This document shows positions 31,122 to 40,529 of a stretch of 64,000 nt of DNA, in pieces. A model generated the notes under the pieces. That model made no database searches, was not told where the DNA came from, and worked only from the letters and a program-made list of their open reading frames with translations. Source of the DNA: CAVRCA01 sp963719345 (GTDB lineage Bacteria; Pseudomonadota; Alphaproteobacteria; Acetobacterales; Acetobacteraceae); contig CAVRCA010000001.1 of assembly GCA_963719345.1 (NCBI GenBank), forward strand, positions 930,001 to 994,000, in the 5' to 3' direction. A program made the translations under genes and the position numbers. How positions within the stretch are numbered: the stretch's first letter is position 1; each line of letters starts with the position of its first letter.

Positions 31122-31810
31122 TGCCGGCCTCCGACGAGGCGAGGGTCGCGATATATTATGCGCCCGCCGCTGACGATCCGCTGTTCGCCGCCGGAGCGAC
31201 GTGGCTCGGGCGCGATCCCGAGAGCGGCGCGCCCTCGCCGCAACCCGACCTGCAGGGCATCGAGACGATCACCGCCGAGCCACGGGTCTACGGGTTTCAC
31301 GCCACCCTCAAGCCGCCGATGCGACTCGCCGAAGGTCGCAGTTGGTCCGGGCTCGTGGCGGCCTGCCGGGAGCTTGCCGGTCGCACCGCGCCGTTCGCGC
31401 TGCCGCTTCTCGCCGTGACCGACGTGCACGGATTCCTGGCCTTGCGGGAGACCGCGCCCTGCCCGCCCCTGCAGGCACTCGCCGACGAGGCGGTGGCGGA
31501 GCTCGATCCGTTCCGTGCCCGGCCGTCCGAGGCTGAACTCGCGCGCCGACGCCGCCCCGGGTTGACCGCCGCCGAGCACGGCCAGCTGACCCGCTGGGGC
31601 TACCCGTACGTGTTCGGCACCTGGTTCTTCCACCTGACGCTGACACGCCGGCTCGATGCGGCCGAGCACGCGACCTGGCGACCGCGCGCTGAGGCGCATT
31701 TCGCCCGGGCGCTGGCGTTGCCGCGAACCGTGGACGACATCTGCCTGTTCACCCAGTCGCACCCCGGCGCGGATTTCGTGATCGCCGAGCGCCTCAAGCT
31801 GCGCGGCTGA
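31121..31810 (+). CDS. DUF1045 phosphonate-associated protein, 2H phosphoesterase type
   Basis: A 229-residue protein of the DUF1045 family often encoded beside phnM and other C-P lyase genes. Two H-x-T motifs, FHATLKPP and FHLTLT, mark a 2H phosphoesterase fold; such enzymes act on cyclic nucleotides or ribose cyclic phosphates, so handling of a ribose phosphate intermediate is a reasonable guess. Start ATG 31121 overlaps the phnM TGA, giving tight coupling. It ends four bases before the convergent paoC stop. Confidence 0.85.
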   Translation: MPASDEARVAIYYAPAADDPLFAAGATWLGRDPESGAPSPQPDLQGIETITAEPRVYGFHATLKPPMRLAEGRSWSGLVAACRELAGRTAPFALPLLAVTDVHGFLALRETAPCPPLQALADEAVAELDPFRARPSEAELARRRRPGLTAAEHGQLTRWGYPYVFGTWFFHLTLTRRLDAAEHATWRPRAEAHFARALALPRTVDDICLFTQSHPGADFVIAERLKLRG

Positions 31811-31814
31811 GCGG

Positions 31815-34013
31815 TCAGGTAAGCACGTCTTCGAGCCGGATCGGGAGATCCCGCACACGAACGCCCGTAGCGTGCCAGACTGCGTTCGCGATCGCCGCCG
31901 CCGTGCCGACCATCGGCAGCTCTCCCAGTCCCTTGACGCCGACCGGATTGCCGGTCCGGTCGTCGCTCTCGACCAGGATGGTCTCGATCGCCGGGACATC
32001 GGCGTTCACCGGCACCAGGTATTCGGCGATGTTGGCGTTGACGATCCGCCCGGTCTCCGCGTCGATCTCGGTCGCCTCCAGCAGAGCCATCCCGATGCCG
32101 TAGGTGATGCCGCCGATGAGCTGGCTGCGCGCGGTCTTGGCGTTCAATACCCGCCCGCCGTCAAACGCCCCGACATAGCGCGAGACGCGGATCTCGCCCG
32201 TGTCCGGATCGACGCGGACCTCGGCGAACTGGGCGCCGAACGCGTGCAGCGAATACTGTTTCTTCTCGTCGCCGGGCTTGCTTTCCGCCGCCGCCTCGAT
32301 GGACTCCAGGTTCTTCCGAGCCAGCAACTCGGCCACGCGCACCCGGCCGGACGGGCCGACTACGGCCCCTTTCTCGAAGCGCAGATCGGCGACGGAAACA
32401 CCTTGGAAGCCGGCGCGCGGATCAGCGAGCGCCAGCTCGAACAGCTTCGCCTTGACCGCCGTGCAAGCCGCGACGACGGCCGGAGACACGCTCGGCACGG
32501 TCGAGGAACCGCCGGAAACCGGCGCCTTCGGATAGTCGGTGTCGCCGAGCTCGAAGCGCACGCGCGACAGCGGCAGTCCAAGCTCGTCGGCCGCGACCTG
32601 CGCCATCACCGTGTACGTCCCGGTGCCGATGTCCTGCGTGCCGGACTGCACCAGCGCCGTGCCATCGGCGCCGAGGCGGACCCGCGCCGCCGCCGGGCGG
32701 CGATTGTTCGGATACGTCGCTGTCGCCATCCCGAGCCCGACCAGCCAACGCCCGTCCCGCATCGAACGCGGCGCCGGGTTGCGCCGGCTCCAGCCGAACG
32801 CCGCCGCCGCCTGCGCATAGCACTCCCGCAGCCGCTTGGAGCTGAACGGCTTTCCCTCGTGCGGATCGGTCTCGGCGTAGTTCCGCAGCCGCAGCTCAAC
32901 GGGGTCCATCCTGAGCGCGACCGCCAGCTCGTCCATCGCCGATTCGAGCGCGAACACGCCGGACAATTCGCCGGGTGCGCGCATGTAGGTCGGCAAGCCC
33001 TGGTTCACCGGCACGATGCGGTGACTGACCGCGACGTTGGGACACGCGTACAGCATCTCGGTTGCGAGTGCGACCGGCTCGACGAATTCGCCCAGGATGG
33101 GCTGCGACATCTGCGACAGGCCATCGTGGCGCATCGCCAGCAGCGCGCCGTCGGTCGCCGCCGCGAGCTTCAGCTTCTGGATGGTGCGCGGACGGTAGCC
33201 GTTGGAGGTGAACATCTGCTGGCGGGTGAGCACGAGCTTCACCGGCCGGCCGACCACGCGCGCCGCCATCGCGGCCAGCGTCGCCGGTGGCCAGGTGTTG
33301 CCCTTGCAGCCGAACCCGCCGCCGACATACGGGCTGATGACGCGCACGTTCGCGGGGTCGAGGCCGAACAGGGCGGCCAGCGTGCTCTGGGCGCCGCTGA
33401 TCCCTTGCGTCGCCGTCCAGACGGTGAGCCGGTCGCCGTCCCACGCCGCGATCGTGGCGTGCGGCTCCATCGGATTGTGGTGCTCGACCGGGGTCGTGTA
33501 GGTGACGTCGAGCTTGATCGGTGCCGCTGCGAAGGCGGCGTCGGGATCGCCGCGCCGACTGTCCGGCGGCCGTTCGCCGTTGCGGAAGTGCTTGGGCGTC
33601 ACCGCCTGACCGAGCGCCTGGTCCATCACCGTGACCGCCTCGGTCTGGCGGTATTGCACCCGCACCCTTCCGGCCGCCTCGAGCGCGCGATCGAGGGTAT
33701 CGGCGATCACCACCGCGACGTGCTGGCCGTTGTAGACGATGTTCTTGTCCTGCAGCAGCGGCGCGGTGATCGTCTGCTCGGAGGCGTGCTTGCTCTGCAG
33801 GCGAGGCGCGTCGTCCGGCGTGATGATCGCGAGCACGCCCGGTTGTCGCTTGGCGTCGGCCGTATCGACGGCAAGCACGCTCCCGGCGGCGATCGTGCTC
33901 TGGACGAGAACGGCGTGAACCAGGCCGCGAGCCGGAAACTCGGCGGCGTAGCGCGCTCCGCCGGTAACCTTCAGGCGACCATCGAGGCGATTGACCGGTT
34001 GTCCTACAATCAT
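31815..34013 (-). CDS. paoC: Aldehyde oxidoreductase molybdenum-binding subunit
   Basis: A 732-residue large subunit of the xanthine oxidase family, the same length as E. coli PaoC (YagR). It binds molybdopterin cytosine dinucleotide: YVGGGFGCKGNTWP, then MRAPGELSGVFALESAMDE, and the catalytic glutamate in GVKGLGELPMVGT near the C-terminus. With PaoA and PaoB it oxidises aromatic and other aldehydes to acids. It is the last gene of a paoABC set, 11 bases after paoB. Other Mo-hydroxylases share the fold, so the substrate is inferred from PaoB's cluster motif. Confidence 0.88.
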   Translation of the reverse strand: MIVGQPVNRLDGRLKVTGGARYAAEFPARGLVHAVLVQSTIAAGSVLAVDTADAKRQPGVLAIITPDDAPRLQSKHASEQTITAPLLQDKNIVYNGQHVAVVIADTLDRALEAAGRVRVQYRQTEAVTVMDQALGQAVTPKHFRNGERPPDSRRGDPDAAFAAAPIKLDVTYTTPVEHHNPMEPHATIAAWDGDRLTVWTATQGISGAQSTLAALFGLDPANVRVISPYVGGGFGCKGNTWPPATLAAMAARVVGRPVKLVLTRQQMFTSNGYRPRTIQKLKLAAATDGALLAMRHDGLSQMSQPILGEFVEPVALATEMLYACPNVAVSHRIVPVNQGLPTYMRAPGELSGVFALESAMDELAVALRMDPVELRLRNYAETDPHEGKPFSSKRLRECYAQAAAAFGWSRRNPAPRSMRDGRWLVGLGMATATYPNNRRPAAARVRLGADGTALVQSGTQDIGTGTYTVMAQVAADELGLPLSRVRFELGDTDYPKAPVSGGSSTVPSVSPAVVAACTAVKAKLFELALADPRAGFQGVSVADLRFEKGAVVGPSGRVRVAELLARKNLESIEAAAESKPGDEKKQYSLHAFGAQFAEVRVDPDTGEIRVSRYVGAFDGGRVLNAKTARSQLIGGITYGIGMALLEATEIDAETGRIVNANIAEYLVPVNADVPAIETILVESDDRTGNPVGVKGLGELPMVGTAAAIANAVWHATGVRVRDLPIRLEDVLT

Positions 34014-34024
34014 TGCGCCGCCCC

Positions 34025-35005
34025 CTACGCGGTCGCCGTCGCGAGCGCCCGCTGCACGGCGCGCTGCGCCAGCTTGACCTTGAACGCGTTGTGTTCGGTT
34101 GGCCGCGCGCCCTCGCCTGCCCGGCTTGCGGCGTCAGCAAACGTTTCTGCAGCGACCGGGCGGTTCCGCAGCGCCGCCTCGACCGGCTGCGAGCGCCAGG
34201 GCATGTGCGCCACACCGCCCAGCGCGACGCGCGCCTCGCTGATCCTGCCGTTTTCGACGTCCAGCACGACGGCACAGGAGACCAGGGCGAACTCGAAGCT
34301 CGCGCGGTCGCGGATCTTGACGTAGCGCGAGAGCCGCCCAGCCGCGTTCGCCGGCAGCAGAACGGCGAGGATCAGCTCGCCGGGCCGCAGGTTTGTCTCC
34401 ACCTGTGGCGTGTCACCCGGCAGTCGGTAGAACTCGCGGACTGGAAGGCGGCGGCGCGTGCCGTCCGGCGCCAGCATTTCCACCGTCGCGTCGAACGCCG
34501 CGAGCGCGACGGGCATGTCCGACGGATGCGTCGCGATGCAGGCGTCGCTCGTCCCCAGCACGCCGAGCAGTCGGCTCTCACCGTGCAGCGCGGCGCAGCC
34601 GGACCCCGGCTCCCGTTTGTTGCAAGCGGCGAACCCGGGATCGCGAAAATAATTGCAGCGGGTCCGCTGCAGCAGGTTGCCGCCGATCGTCCCCATGTTC
34701 CGAACCTGTGGCGATGCGGCCGACAGCAGCGCCTCCGAGACGGCGCGGTAGTTCCGCCGTATCTCCGGGTGCGCGGCGACGTCGGCCATGGTGGCAAGCG
34801 CGCCGATGCGGACGCCTTCGGGCCGTACCTCCACCCCGTCGGGCAGCAAACCCTCGAGGTCGATCAAGCGGGTCGGGCGCTCGACCTCCTGCTTCATCAA
34901 CTGCATCAGATCGGTGCCGCCGGCGATGAACGCCGTGTCGGGCTCGGTCGCAGCAGCGGCGGCGGCCTGCATGTCGACGGGGCGAACGAGGGTGATGTTC
35001 TGCAT
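34025..35005 (-). CDS. paoB: Aldehyde oxidoreductase FAD-binding subunit
   Basis: A 326-residue FAD subunit. FIAGGTDLMQLMK and NMGTIGGNLLQRTRC are FAD loops. The segment RTRCNYFRDPGFAACNKREP followed by GSGCAALHG has the extra cysteines that bind a [4Fe-4S] cluster in E. coli PaoB; xanthine dehydrogenases lack it. This supports a PaoABC-type enzyme. The start lies two bases beyond the paoA stop and the stop 11 bases before paoC, so all three are one operon. Confidence 0.88.
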   Translation of the reverse strand: MQNITLVRPVDMQAAAAAATEPDTAFIAGGTDLMQLMKQEVERPTRLIDLEGLLPDGVEVRPEGVRIGALATMADVAAHPEIRRNYRAVSEALLSAASPQVRNMGTIGGNLLQRTRCNYFRDPGFAACNKREPGSGCAALHGESRLLGVLGTSDACIATHPSDMPVALAAFDATVEMLAPDGTRRRLPVREFYRLPGDTPQVETNLRPGELILAVLLPANAAGRLSRYVKIRDRASFEFALVSCAVVLDVENGRISEARVALGGVAHMPWRSQPVEAALRNRPVAAETFADAASRAGEGARPTEHNAFKVKLAQRAVQRALATATA

Positions 35006-35006
35006 T

Positions 35007-35615
35007 TCAGCCCTCCGAGGCAGCCGCCTCGATCGCCGCGACGATGTTGGGGTAGGCGCCGCAGCGACAGATGTTGCCGCTCATCCACTCACGGATCTCG
35101 TCGGGGGAACCGGCATGGCCCTCCTCGAGCAGCGCCGCGGCGGACATGATCTGGCCGGGCGTGCAGTAGCCGCACTGAAAGGCGTCATGCGCGAGAAAGG
35201 CGGCCTGGACCGGGTGCAACCCGTCGCCGCCAAGACCCTCGACGGTGGTGATCGCGCGACCCTGGCACCGCACGGCCAGCGCCAGGCACGACACGATCCG
35301 CTTGCCGTCAAGATGCACGGTGCAGGCGCCGCACGAGCCGCGGTCGCAGCCCTTCTTGGTGCCGGTGAGGCCGGCCTGCTCGCGCAGCGCATCGAGCAGC
35401 GACGTGCGCGGCTCGATGGTGAGGGCGACGCGCCGCCCATTCACCTGGAGCACGATGTCCTGCATCTCCGGCGTGCGGACAGGAGCCGGCGGATCGGAGG
35501 CTTTGGGAGAGGCGGGCGCCTCGGGCGGCGCGGACCGGGCAGCCAGAGGCAGGGTGGCGAGACCGGCTGCGGTCCCGCCCAGGATGCCGCGCCGGCCGAC
35601 CCGGGGTGTCGTCAT
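35007..35615 (-). CDS. paoA: Aldehyde oxidoreductase [2Fe-2S] subunit with Tat signal
   Basis: A 202-residue iron-sulfur subunit. The N-terminus RRGILGGTAAGLATLPLAA is a Tat signal that exports the folded PaoABC complex. After a Pro/Ala linker the plant-type [2Fe-2S] site is CDRGSCGACTVHLDGKRIVSC and the second cluster site is CGYCTPGQIM with NICRCGAYPNI. It is the first gene of the set, 119 bases downstream of an aldehyde dehydrogenase gene on the same strand. Confidence 0.9.
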   Translation of the reverse strand: MTTPRVGRRGILGGTAAGLATLPLAARSAPPEAPASPKASDPPAPVRTPEMQDIVLQVNGRRVALTIEPRTSLLDALREQAGLTGTKKGCDRGSCGACTVHLDGKRIVSCLALAVRCQGRAITTVEGLGGDGLHPVQAAFLAHDAFQCGYCTPGQIMSAAALLEEGHAGSPDEIREWMSGNICRCGAYPNIVAAIEAAASEG

Positions 35616-35734
35616 GTGCTCTTCCTGCCGCAGCCTTGGTCCGGGAGATGAGACGAACCCGCCAGATTCAACTGGCGGGCGTCCCGACCCACGGCGATTT
35701 GAGACAGGCGCCCTGCGGCGCCCGCGCCAGTCCG

Positions 35735-37162
35735 TCAGGCCTGGGTGACGAACTTCGTGTTGAGGTAGCTCTCGATCGCCTCCGAGCCGCCCTCCGAGCC
35801 ATAGCCGGAATCCTTGACCCCGCCGAACGGGACCTCCGGCAACGCCAGTCCGTGATGATTGATCGCCATCATGCCCGTCTCGACGGCGGCCGCGATCGCC
35901 GAGGCCGTGCGCGCCGACTTGGTGTAGGCATAGGCGGCCAAGCCGTACGGCAGCCGGTTCGCCTCTTCCACCACGTCGTCGAAGGAGCGGAAAGAGTTGA
36001 TGATCGCGAGCGGTCCGAACGGCTCTTCGGTCATCACGCGGGCGTCACGGGGAACGTCGGTCAGCACGGTGGGCTCGAAAAAATTGCCCTTGTTGCCGAT
36101 CCGGCTGCCGCCGGTGCGCAGCTGCGCCCCGGTCTTCACGGCATCGGCGATGAAGCCCTCCATTCCGGTCACCCGGCGACTGTTGGCGAGCGGCCCCATG
36201 TTGGTGCCGGCCTCCAGCCCGTCGCCCACCTTCACCGACTTCGTCATGGTGACGAACTTGTCGACGAAGCTCTCGTAGACCGATTCCTGCACCAGCATCC
36301 GGGTCGGCGAGACGCACACCTGCCCGGCGTTGCGGTATTTGGCGCCGGCCAGCAGCTTGCTCGCGACATCGACGTCGGCGTCGTCGAACACGATGGCCGG
36401 GGCGTGGCCGCCGAGTTCCATCGTCGCCCGCTTCATATACTGGCCGGCCAGCGCGGCGAGGTGCTTGCCGACCGCGGTCGAGCCGGTGAACGAGATCTTG
36501 CGGATTACCGGATGCGGGATGAGGTATTCCGAGATTTCGGCGGGGACGCCGTAGACCAGATTGACCACGCCAGCCGGAACCCCGGCATCGACAAAGACCC
36601 GGATGAGTTCGGCGGGCGAGGCCGGCGTCTCCTCGGGAGCCTTGACGATGATCGAGCAGCCGGCGGCGAGGGCCGCGGACAGCTTGCGGACCACCTGGTT
36701 GATGGGAAAATTCCACGGCGTGAACGCCGCGACCGGTCCCACCGGCTCCTTGATGACGAGCTGATAGACCCCGGCGGCCCGCGCCGGGATCACCCGCCCA
36801 TAGGTCCGGCGGGCCTCCTCGGCAAACCAGTCGATCACGTCGGCGCCCGCCAACGTCTCGCCCTTCGCCTCGGGCAGCGGCTTGCCCTGTTCCATCGTCA
36901 TCAGACGGCCGATCTGGTCGGCGCGCTCGCGCAGCAGGTCGGCCGCCCGGCGCATCAGCTTGGACCGGTCGAAGGCCGACACCTTGCTCCAGGTCCTGAA
37001 ACCCTTCTCCGCCGCCTCCAGCGCCCGATCCAGGTCCGCCCGCTCGGCGTGCGCGACGCTGCCGATCGTGTCGCCGGTCGCCGGGTTGACGACCGGAATG
37101 GTGTTGCCGGACGCCGCGGGACTCCACGCGCCATCAATGAACAGGTTGACGTTCGGATACAT
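35735..37162 (-). CDS. NAD(P)-dependent aldehyde dehydrogenase (succinate-semialdehyde dehydrogenase group)
   Basis: A 475-residue aldehyde dehydrogenase. The cofactor site FTPWNFPINQVVRK, the general-base glutamate in MELGGHAPAIVF and the catalytic cysteine in NAGQVCVSPTRM are all in place; EEPFGPLAIINSF and the C-terminal GGVKDSGYGSEGG are usual for the GabD group. Start ATG 37162 was chosen because AAGGAAG lies upstream and MYPNVNLFIDGAW is the normal N-terminus. It lies between phoB and paoABC, all on the minus strand. Together with PaoABC it suggests aldehyde disposal. The precise substrate is not determined. Confidence 0.88.
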   Translation of the reverse strand: MYPNVNLFIDGAWSPAASGNTIPVVNPATGDTIGSVAHAERADLDRALEAAEKGFRTWSKVSAFDRSKLMRRAADLLRERADQIGRLMTMEQGKPLPEAKGETLAGADVIDWFAEEARRTYGRVIPARAAGVYQLVIKEPVGPVAAFTPWNFPINQVVRKLSAALAAGCSIIVKAPEETPASPAELIRVFVDAGVPAGVVNLVYGVPAEISEYLIPHPVIRKISFTGSTAVGKHLAALAGQYMKRATMELGGHAPAIVFDDADVDVASKLLAGAKYRNAGQVCVSPTRMLVQESVYESFVDKFVTMTKSVKVGDGLEAGTNMGPLANSRRVTGMEGFIADAVKTGAQLRTGGSRIGNKGNFFEPTVLTDVPRDARVMTEEPFGPLAIINSFRSFDDVVEEANRLPYGLAAYAYTKSARTASAIAAAVETGMMAINHHGLALPEVPFGGVKDSGYGSEGGSEAIESYLNTKFVTQA

Positions 37163-37273
37163 CGCATACTTCCTTGACGCTGTGCGCGGCCACATACATC
37201 GCCGCGCGTCGGCCGGCGATGATGCGTCCCGGCCGCCGGACGGTCGAGTCGCCACGGCGCACAGGATCGTGAG

Positions 37274-37990
37274 CTAAACCGAGTCGGTGTCGAGGGCGTA
37301 TCCCGCCGCGCGCACGGTGCGCACGATGTCCAGCTCGTCGGTCCCGTTGATCGACTTGCGCAGTCGCCGGATGTGGACGTCGACGGTCCTCGGCTCGACG
37401 TGGATGTCGGGACCCCACACCGCATCCAGCAGCTCCTCGCGCGAGAACACGCGCCTCGGGTGCTGCATCAGGAACTCCAGCAGACGGAACTCGGTCGGGC
37501 CGAGGTGGACGGGTCGGCCGTTGCGCTGCACCCGGTGGGCGCTGAGATCCATCGCGAGGTCGTGGAACGTCAGCTGTCCCTTCACCGGCACCGAATTGGA
37601 CCGGCGCAAGAGGGCGCGCATGCGGGCGAGCAGCGCCTCCATGCTGAACGGCTTGGTGATGTAATCGTCGGCCCCGGTGTTGAGGCCACGGACGGCATCG
37701 TGGTCCTCGGTCCGCGCCGTGACCATGATGACGGGCAGGTCCCGGGTGGCCGGGCGGCGACGGATCTGGCGGCAGACCTCGATGCCGGACATCGCCGGCA
37801 GCATCCAGTCGAGCAGCACGAGGTCGGGCTGCGCCTCGGAAATCCGGGTCAGCGCCTCCTGGCCGTCCACCGCCTCGTCGACCCGGAACCCCTGCTTCTC
37901 CAGGTTGTAGCGCAGCATGGTGGCCAGCGCCGCCTCGTCCTCGACGACCAGCACGAGCGGCTTGGCAGGATTACTCACCGCCTCAGGCAT
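37274..37990 (-). CDS. phoB: Phosphate regulon response regulator PhoB
   Basis: A 238-residue OmpR-family regulator. Receiver domain: acidic pair E17/D18, phospho-acceptor D61 (LLDWMLPAMSG), and the lysine in DDYITKPFS. The C-terminal winged helix is typical (HLGPTEFRLLEFLMQHPRRV, RTVDVHIRRLRKSI). Phosphorylated PhoB activates Pho-box promoters under phosphate limitation. Start ATG 37990 has GGGAGA upstream; a longer frame upstream is ignored. It is the last gene of pstSCAB-phoU-phoB. The partner kinase gene phoR is not in the window. Confidence 0.93.
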   Translation of the reverse strand: MPEAVSNPAKPLVLVVEDEAALATMLRYNLEKQGFRVDEAVDGQEALTRISEAQPDLVLLDWMLPAMSGIEVCRQIRRRPATRDLPVIMVTARTEDHDAVRGLNTGADDYITKPFSMEALLARMRALLRRSNSVPVKGQLTFHDLAMDLSAHRVQRNGRPVHLGPTEFRLLEFLMQHPRRVFSREELLDAVWGPDIHVEPRTVDVHIRRLRKSINGTDELDIVRTVRAAGYALDTDSV

Positions 37991-38027
37991 CGAAAAAGTC
38001 TCCCGTTCTGCATGGGACCTGAAATGC

Positions 38028-38765
38028 TCACTCGCGTGGCCGGACCACGGTGTAGGCGGACATGTCACCCTTCGGGCGGGCTTCCGGCAGGTTCTCGCCC
38101 CTCACCGCGTAGTAGACGGTCTCGGCGACGTTGGTCGCGTGGTCGCCGATGCGCTCCAGATTCTTGGCGATGAACAGCAGATGCGTACACGGCGTGATGT
38201 TGCGCGGATCCTCCATCATATAGGTGACGAGTTCGCGGAAGATGGTGTTGTAGAGATCGTCGATCGCCTGATCCGAACGCCAGACCTCGATCGCCTTGTC
38301 GGTATCGCTCCCGCCCAGCGCGTCGATCACCGTCTTGAGGTTCTCCTGCACCAGGCGCGCCATGTGGGCGAGCCCGCCGAGGCTGTAGGGCATGGTGAAC
38401 TGGTCGAGCACGATGCTGCGCTTGGCGACGTTGGCCGCGTAGTCGCCGATGCGCTCGAGATCGCCGGTCATCTTCAGCGCCGCGACGATTTGCCGCAGGT
38501 CGCCGGCGACCGGCTGGCGCAAAGCGAGCAGGCGGATGACGAACTGCTCGACCTGACGCTCCAGCGCGTCGACGCGCGGATCCTCCTCCATCACTTTCGT
38601 CGCCATCGAGGAATCCCGGGTGATGATCGACTGCGCCGCCAGCGCCACCTGGTTCTCGACGATGCCCCCCATCTCCGTCATCAGGTTGCGCAGGCGGTTG
38701 AGTTCCTGTTCGTAGCTCTTCACGATGTGTCCCGCCGTGGTCGCCGATGCTGTGGTTCCGGACAT
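38028..38765 (-). CDS. phoU: Phosphate transport regulator PhoU
   Basis: A 245-residue all-helical protein of two PhoU repeats; the metal-binding signatures are KMTGDLERIGDYAANVAKRS and FIAKNLERIGDHATNVAETV. PhoU dampens the PhoR/PhoB response and limits Pst activity. It lies nine bases after pstB and 37 bases before phoB. Confidence 0.95.
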   Translation of the reverse strand: MSGTTASATTAGHIVKSYEQELNRLRNLMTEMGGIVENQVALAAQSIITRDSSMATKVMEEDPRVDALERQVEQFVIRLLALRQPVAGDLRQIVAALKMTGDLERIGDYAANVAKRSIVLDQFTMPYSLGGLAHMARLVQENLKTVIDALGGSDTDKAIEVWRSDQAIDDLYNTIFRELVTYMMEDPRNITPCTHLLFIAKNLERIGDHATNVAETVYYAVRGENLPEARPKGDMSAYTVVRPRE

Positions 38766-38774
38766 GGATGTCTT

Positions 38775-39617
38775 TCAGCCGAACCGGCCGGTTATGTACT
38801 CTTGCGTGCGTTGCTGCTTCGGCGCCGTGAACATCCCGGCCGCCGTGCCGACCTCGATCAGCTCGCCGAGATAGAAGAACGCCACCTGGTCGGCGCAGCG
38901 CGCGGCCTGCTGCATGTTGTGGGTCACGATGGCGATGGTGAAATCGTGCTTCAGCTCGTCGATCAGTTCCTCAATCTTGAGCGTGCTGATCGGGTCGAGC
39001 GCGCTGGTCGGCTCGTCGAGCAGGATCACCTCGGGGCGGACGGCAATCGTGCGGGCGATGCACAGCCGTTGCTGCTGGCCACCGGAAAGTCCCATCGCGG
39101 AGCTGCTCAGCCGATCCTTGACCTCGCCCCAGAGCGCCGCGCGGCTGAGCGACCACTCGACGCGCTCGTCCATGGCCGCCCTCGACAGTCGCTCGTGCAG
39201 CTTCACGCCGAACGCGATGTTGTCATAGATCGACATCGGGAACGGCGTCGGCTTCTGGAACACCATGCCGATGCGCGAGCGCAAGGCGTTCACGTCGACG
39301 CCGGGTGTGATGATGTTTTCGCCATCCATCAGCACCTCGCCGGTGGCCCGCTGCCCCGGATAGAGATCGTACATCCGGTTCAGCACGCGGAGCAGCGTCG
39401 ATTTGCCGCAGCCGGAAGGCCCGATCAGGCCGGTGACCTGCCGGCCGGGAAAGTCGAGGTCGATGCCCTTCAGCGCCCGCACGCTGCCGTAGTAGAAATC
39501 GAGGTTGCGGAGCGCCACGCGCGCCGGGTTGAGCGCTCCGTCGGCCTGCATCGTCGCGCCGCTCATGCTGTTCAGGCTGTGCTGGCGTGCCCCGGTCAGA
39601 TCCTGCGTCGCGCTCAT
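38775..39617 (-). CDS. pstB: Phosphate ABC transporter ATP-binding protein
   Basis: A 280-residue ATPase: Walker A GPSGCGKST (66-74), signature LSGGQQQRLCIART, Walker B VILLDEPTSALDP and the switch histidine in AIVTHNMQQA. DFYYGSVRALKGIDLDF and MVFQKPTPFPMSIYDNI are diagnostic of PstB. It energises phosphate import with PstA and PstC. The first 30 residues are an extension; an internal ATG could be used instead. Confidence 0.95.
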   Translation of the reverse strand: MSATQDLTGARQHSLNSMSGATMQADGALNPARVALRNLDFYYGSVRALKGIDLDFPGRQVTGLIGPSGCGKSTLLRVLNRMYDLYPGQRATGEVLMDGENIITPGVDVNALRSRIGMVFQKPTPFPMSIYDNIAFGVKLHERLSRAAMDERVEWSLSRAALWGEVKDRLSSSAMGLSGGQQQRLCIARTIAVRPEVILLDEPTSALDPISTLKIEELIDELKHDFTIAIVTHNMQQAARCADQVAFFYLGELIEVGTAAGMFTAPKQQRTQEYITGRFG

Positions 39618-39629
39618 CCGCTTCCCTGT

Positions 39630-40520
39630 TCAGTTCCGGCCGCGCAGTAGACTACGGGCGAGGATGTTGATCGCCAGCACTCCGGCGGTGATCAGCAGGG
39701 CGCCAACCCACGCGAGTTGCACCCAGTCCGCGAACGCCGAGCCGGCGTACTGATAGATCGTCACCGGCAGGCTGGCCATCGGCTTGCCGAGGCTGACCGA
39801 CCAGTTGAGATTGCCGAGGCTGGTAAACAGCAACGGCGCCGTCTCGCCGGCGACGCGCGCCAGGGCGAGCAGCACGCCGGTCACGATCCCCTGACGCGCC
39901 GCGCGATAGCAGACCTGCAGGATCATCTTCCATTTCGGTGCGCCGAGCGCCACGGCCGCCTCGCGCAGCGCAACCGGAATGAGATGCAGCATGTCCTCCG
40001 TGGTGCGGACCACGATCGGGATGACGATGACGGCGAGCGCCAGGCAGCCCGCGATGCCGGAAAACCCGCCGGCCGGCTGCACGACAAGCGTGTAGACGAA
40101 CAGGCCGATCAGGATCGAGGGCGCCGACAGCAGCACGTCGGAAACGAAGCGCACGGCCTGCCCGAGCGGCGAGCCGTGCGCGTATTCGGCAAGATAGGTG
40201 CCGACGAGCAGACCGATTGGCGTGCCGATCAGGGTGCCGAGCGCCGTCTGGATGAGGCTCCCCACGATCGCGTTCAACAGGCCGCCGTTCGAGCCCGGCG
40301 GCAGCGTGACCTCGGTGAACACCCGCGCCGACAAACCGCCTAGGCCGAGATACAGCAGCGTGAACAGGATGCTCGCCAGCAGCACCAGGGCGATGGCGGT
40401 CGCCAGCACGCAAAGCGCCTTGACGACGAGGTTTACTCGATGCCGGCGTCGCCCGAGGCGACCGGCCACCGCAATGTCCTTGGCGGGACCGGGGTGCGAG
40501 GCGGCGATGCTGGCGCTCAT
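39630..40520 (-). CDS. pstA: Phosphate ABC transporter permease PstA
   Basis: A 296-residue inner-membrane permease with about six helices. The binding-protein-dependent transport motif is in EAAVALGAPKWKMILQVCYR, which contacts PstB. APSILIGLFVYTLVV and VAGETAPLLFTSLGN are typical of PstA. It lies between pstC and pstB with gaps of about ten bases. Confidence 0.93.
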   Translation of the reverse strand: MSASIAASHPGPAKDIAVAGRLGRRRHRVNLVVKALCVLATAIALVLLASILFTLLYLGLGGLSARVFTEVTLPPGSNGGLLNAIVGSLIQTALGTLIGTPIGLLVGTYLAEYAHGSPLGQAVRFVSDVLLSAPSILIGLFVYTLVVQPAGGFSGIAGCLALAVIVIPIVVRTTEDMLHLIPVALREAAVALGAPKWKMILQVCYRAARQGIVTGVLLALARVAGETAPLLFTSLGNLNWSVSLGKPMASLPVTIYQYAGSAFADWVQLAWVGALLITAGVLAINILARSLLRGRN

Positions 40521-40529
40521 GCGACTTTC

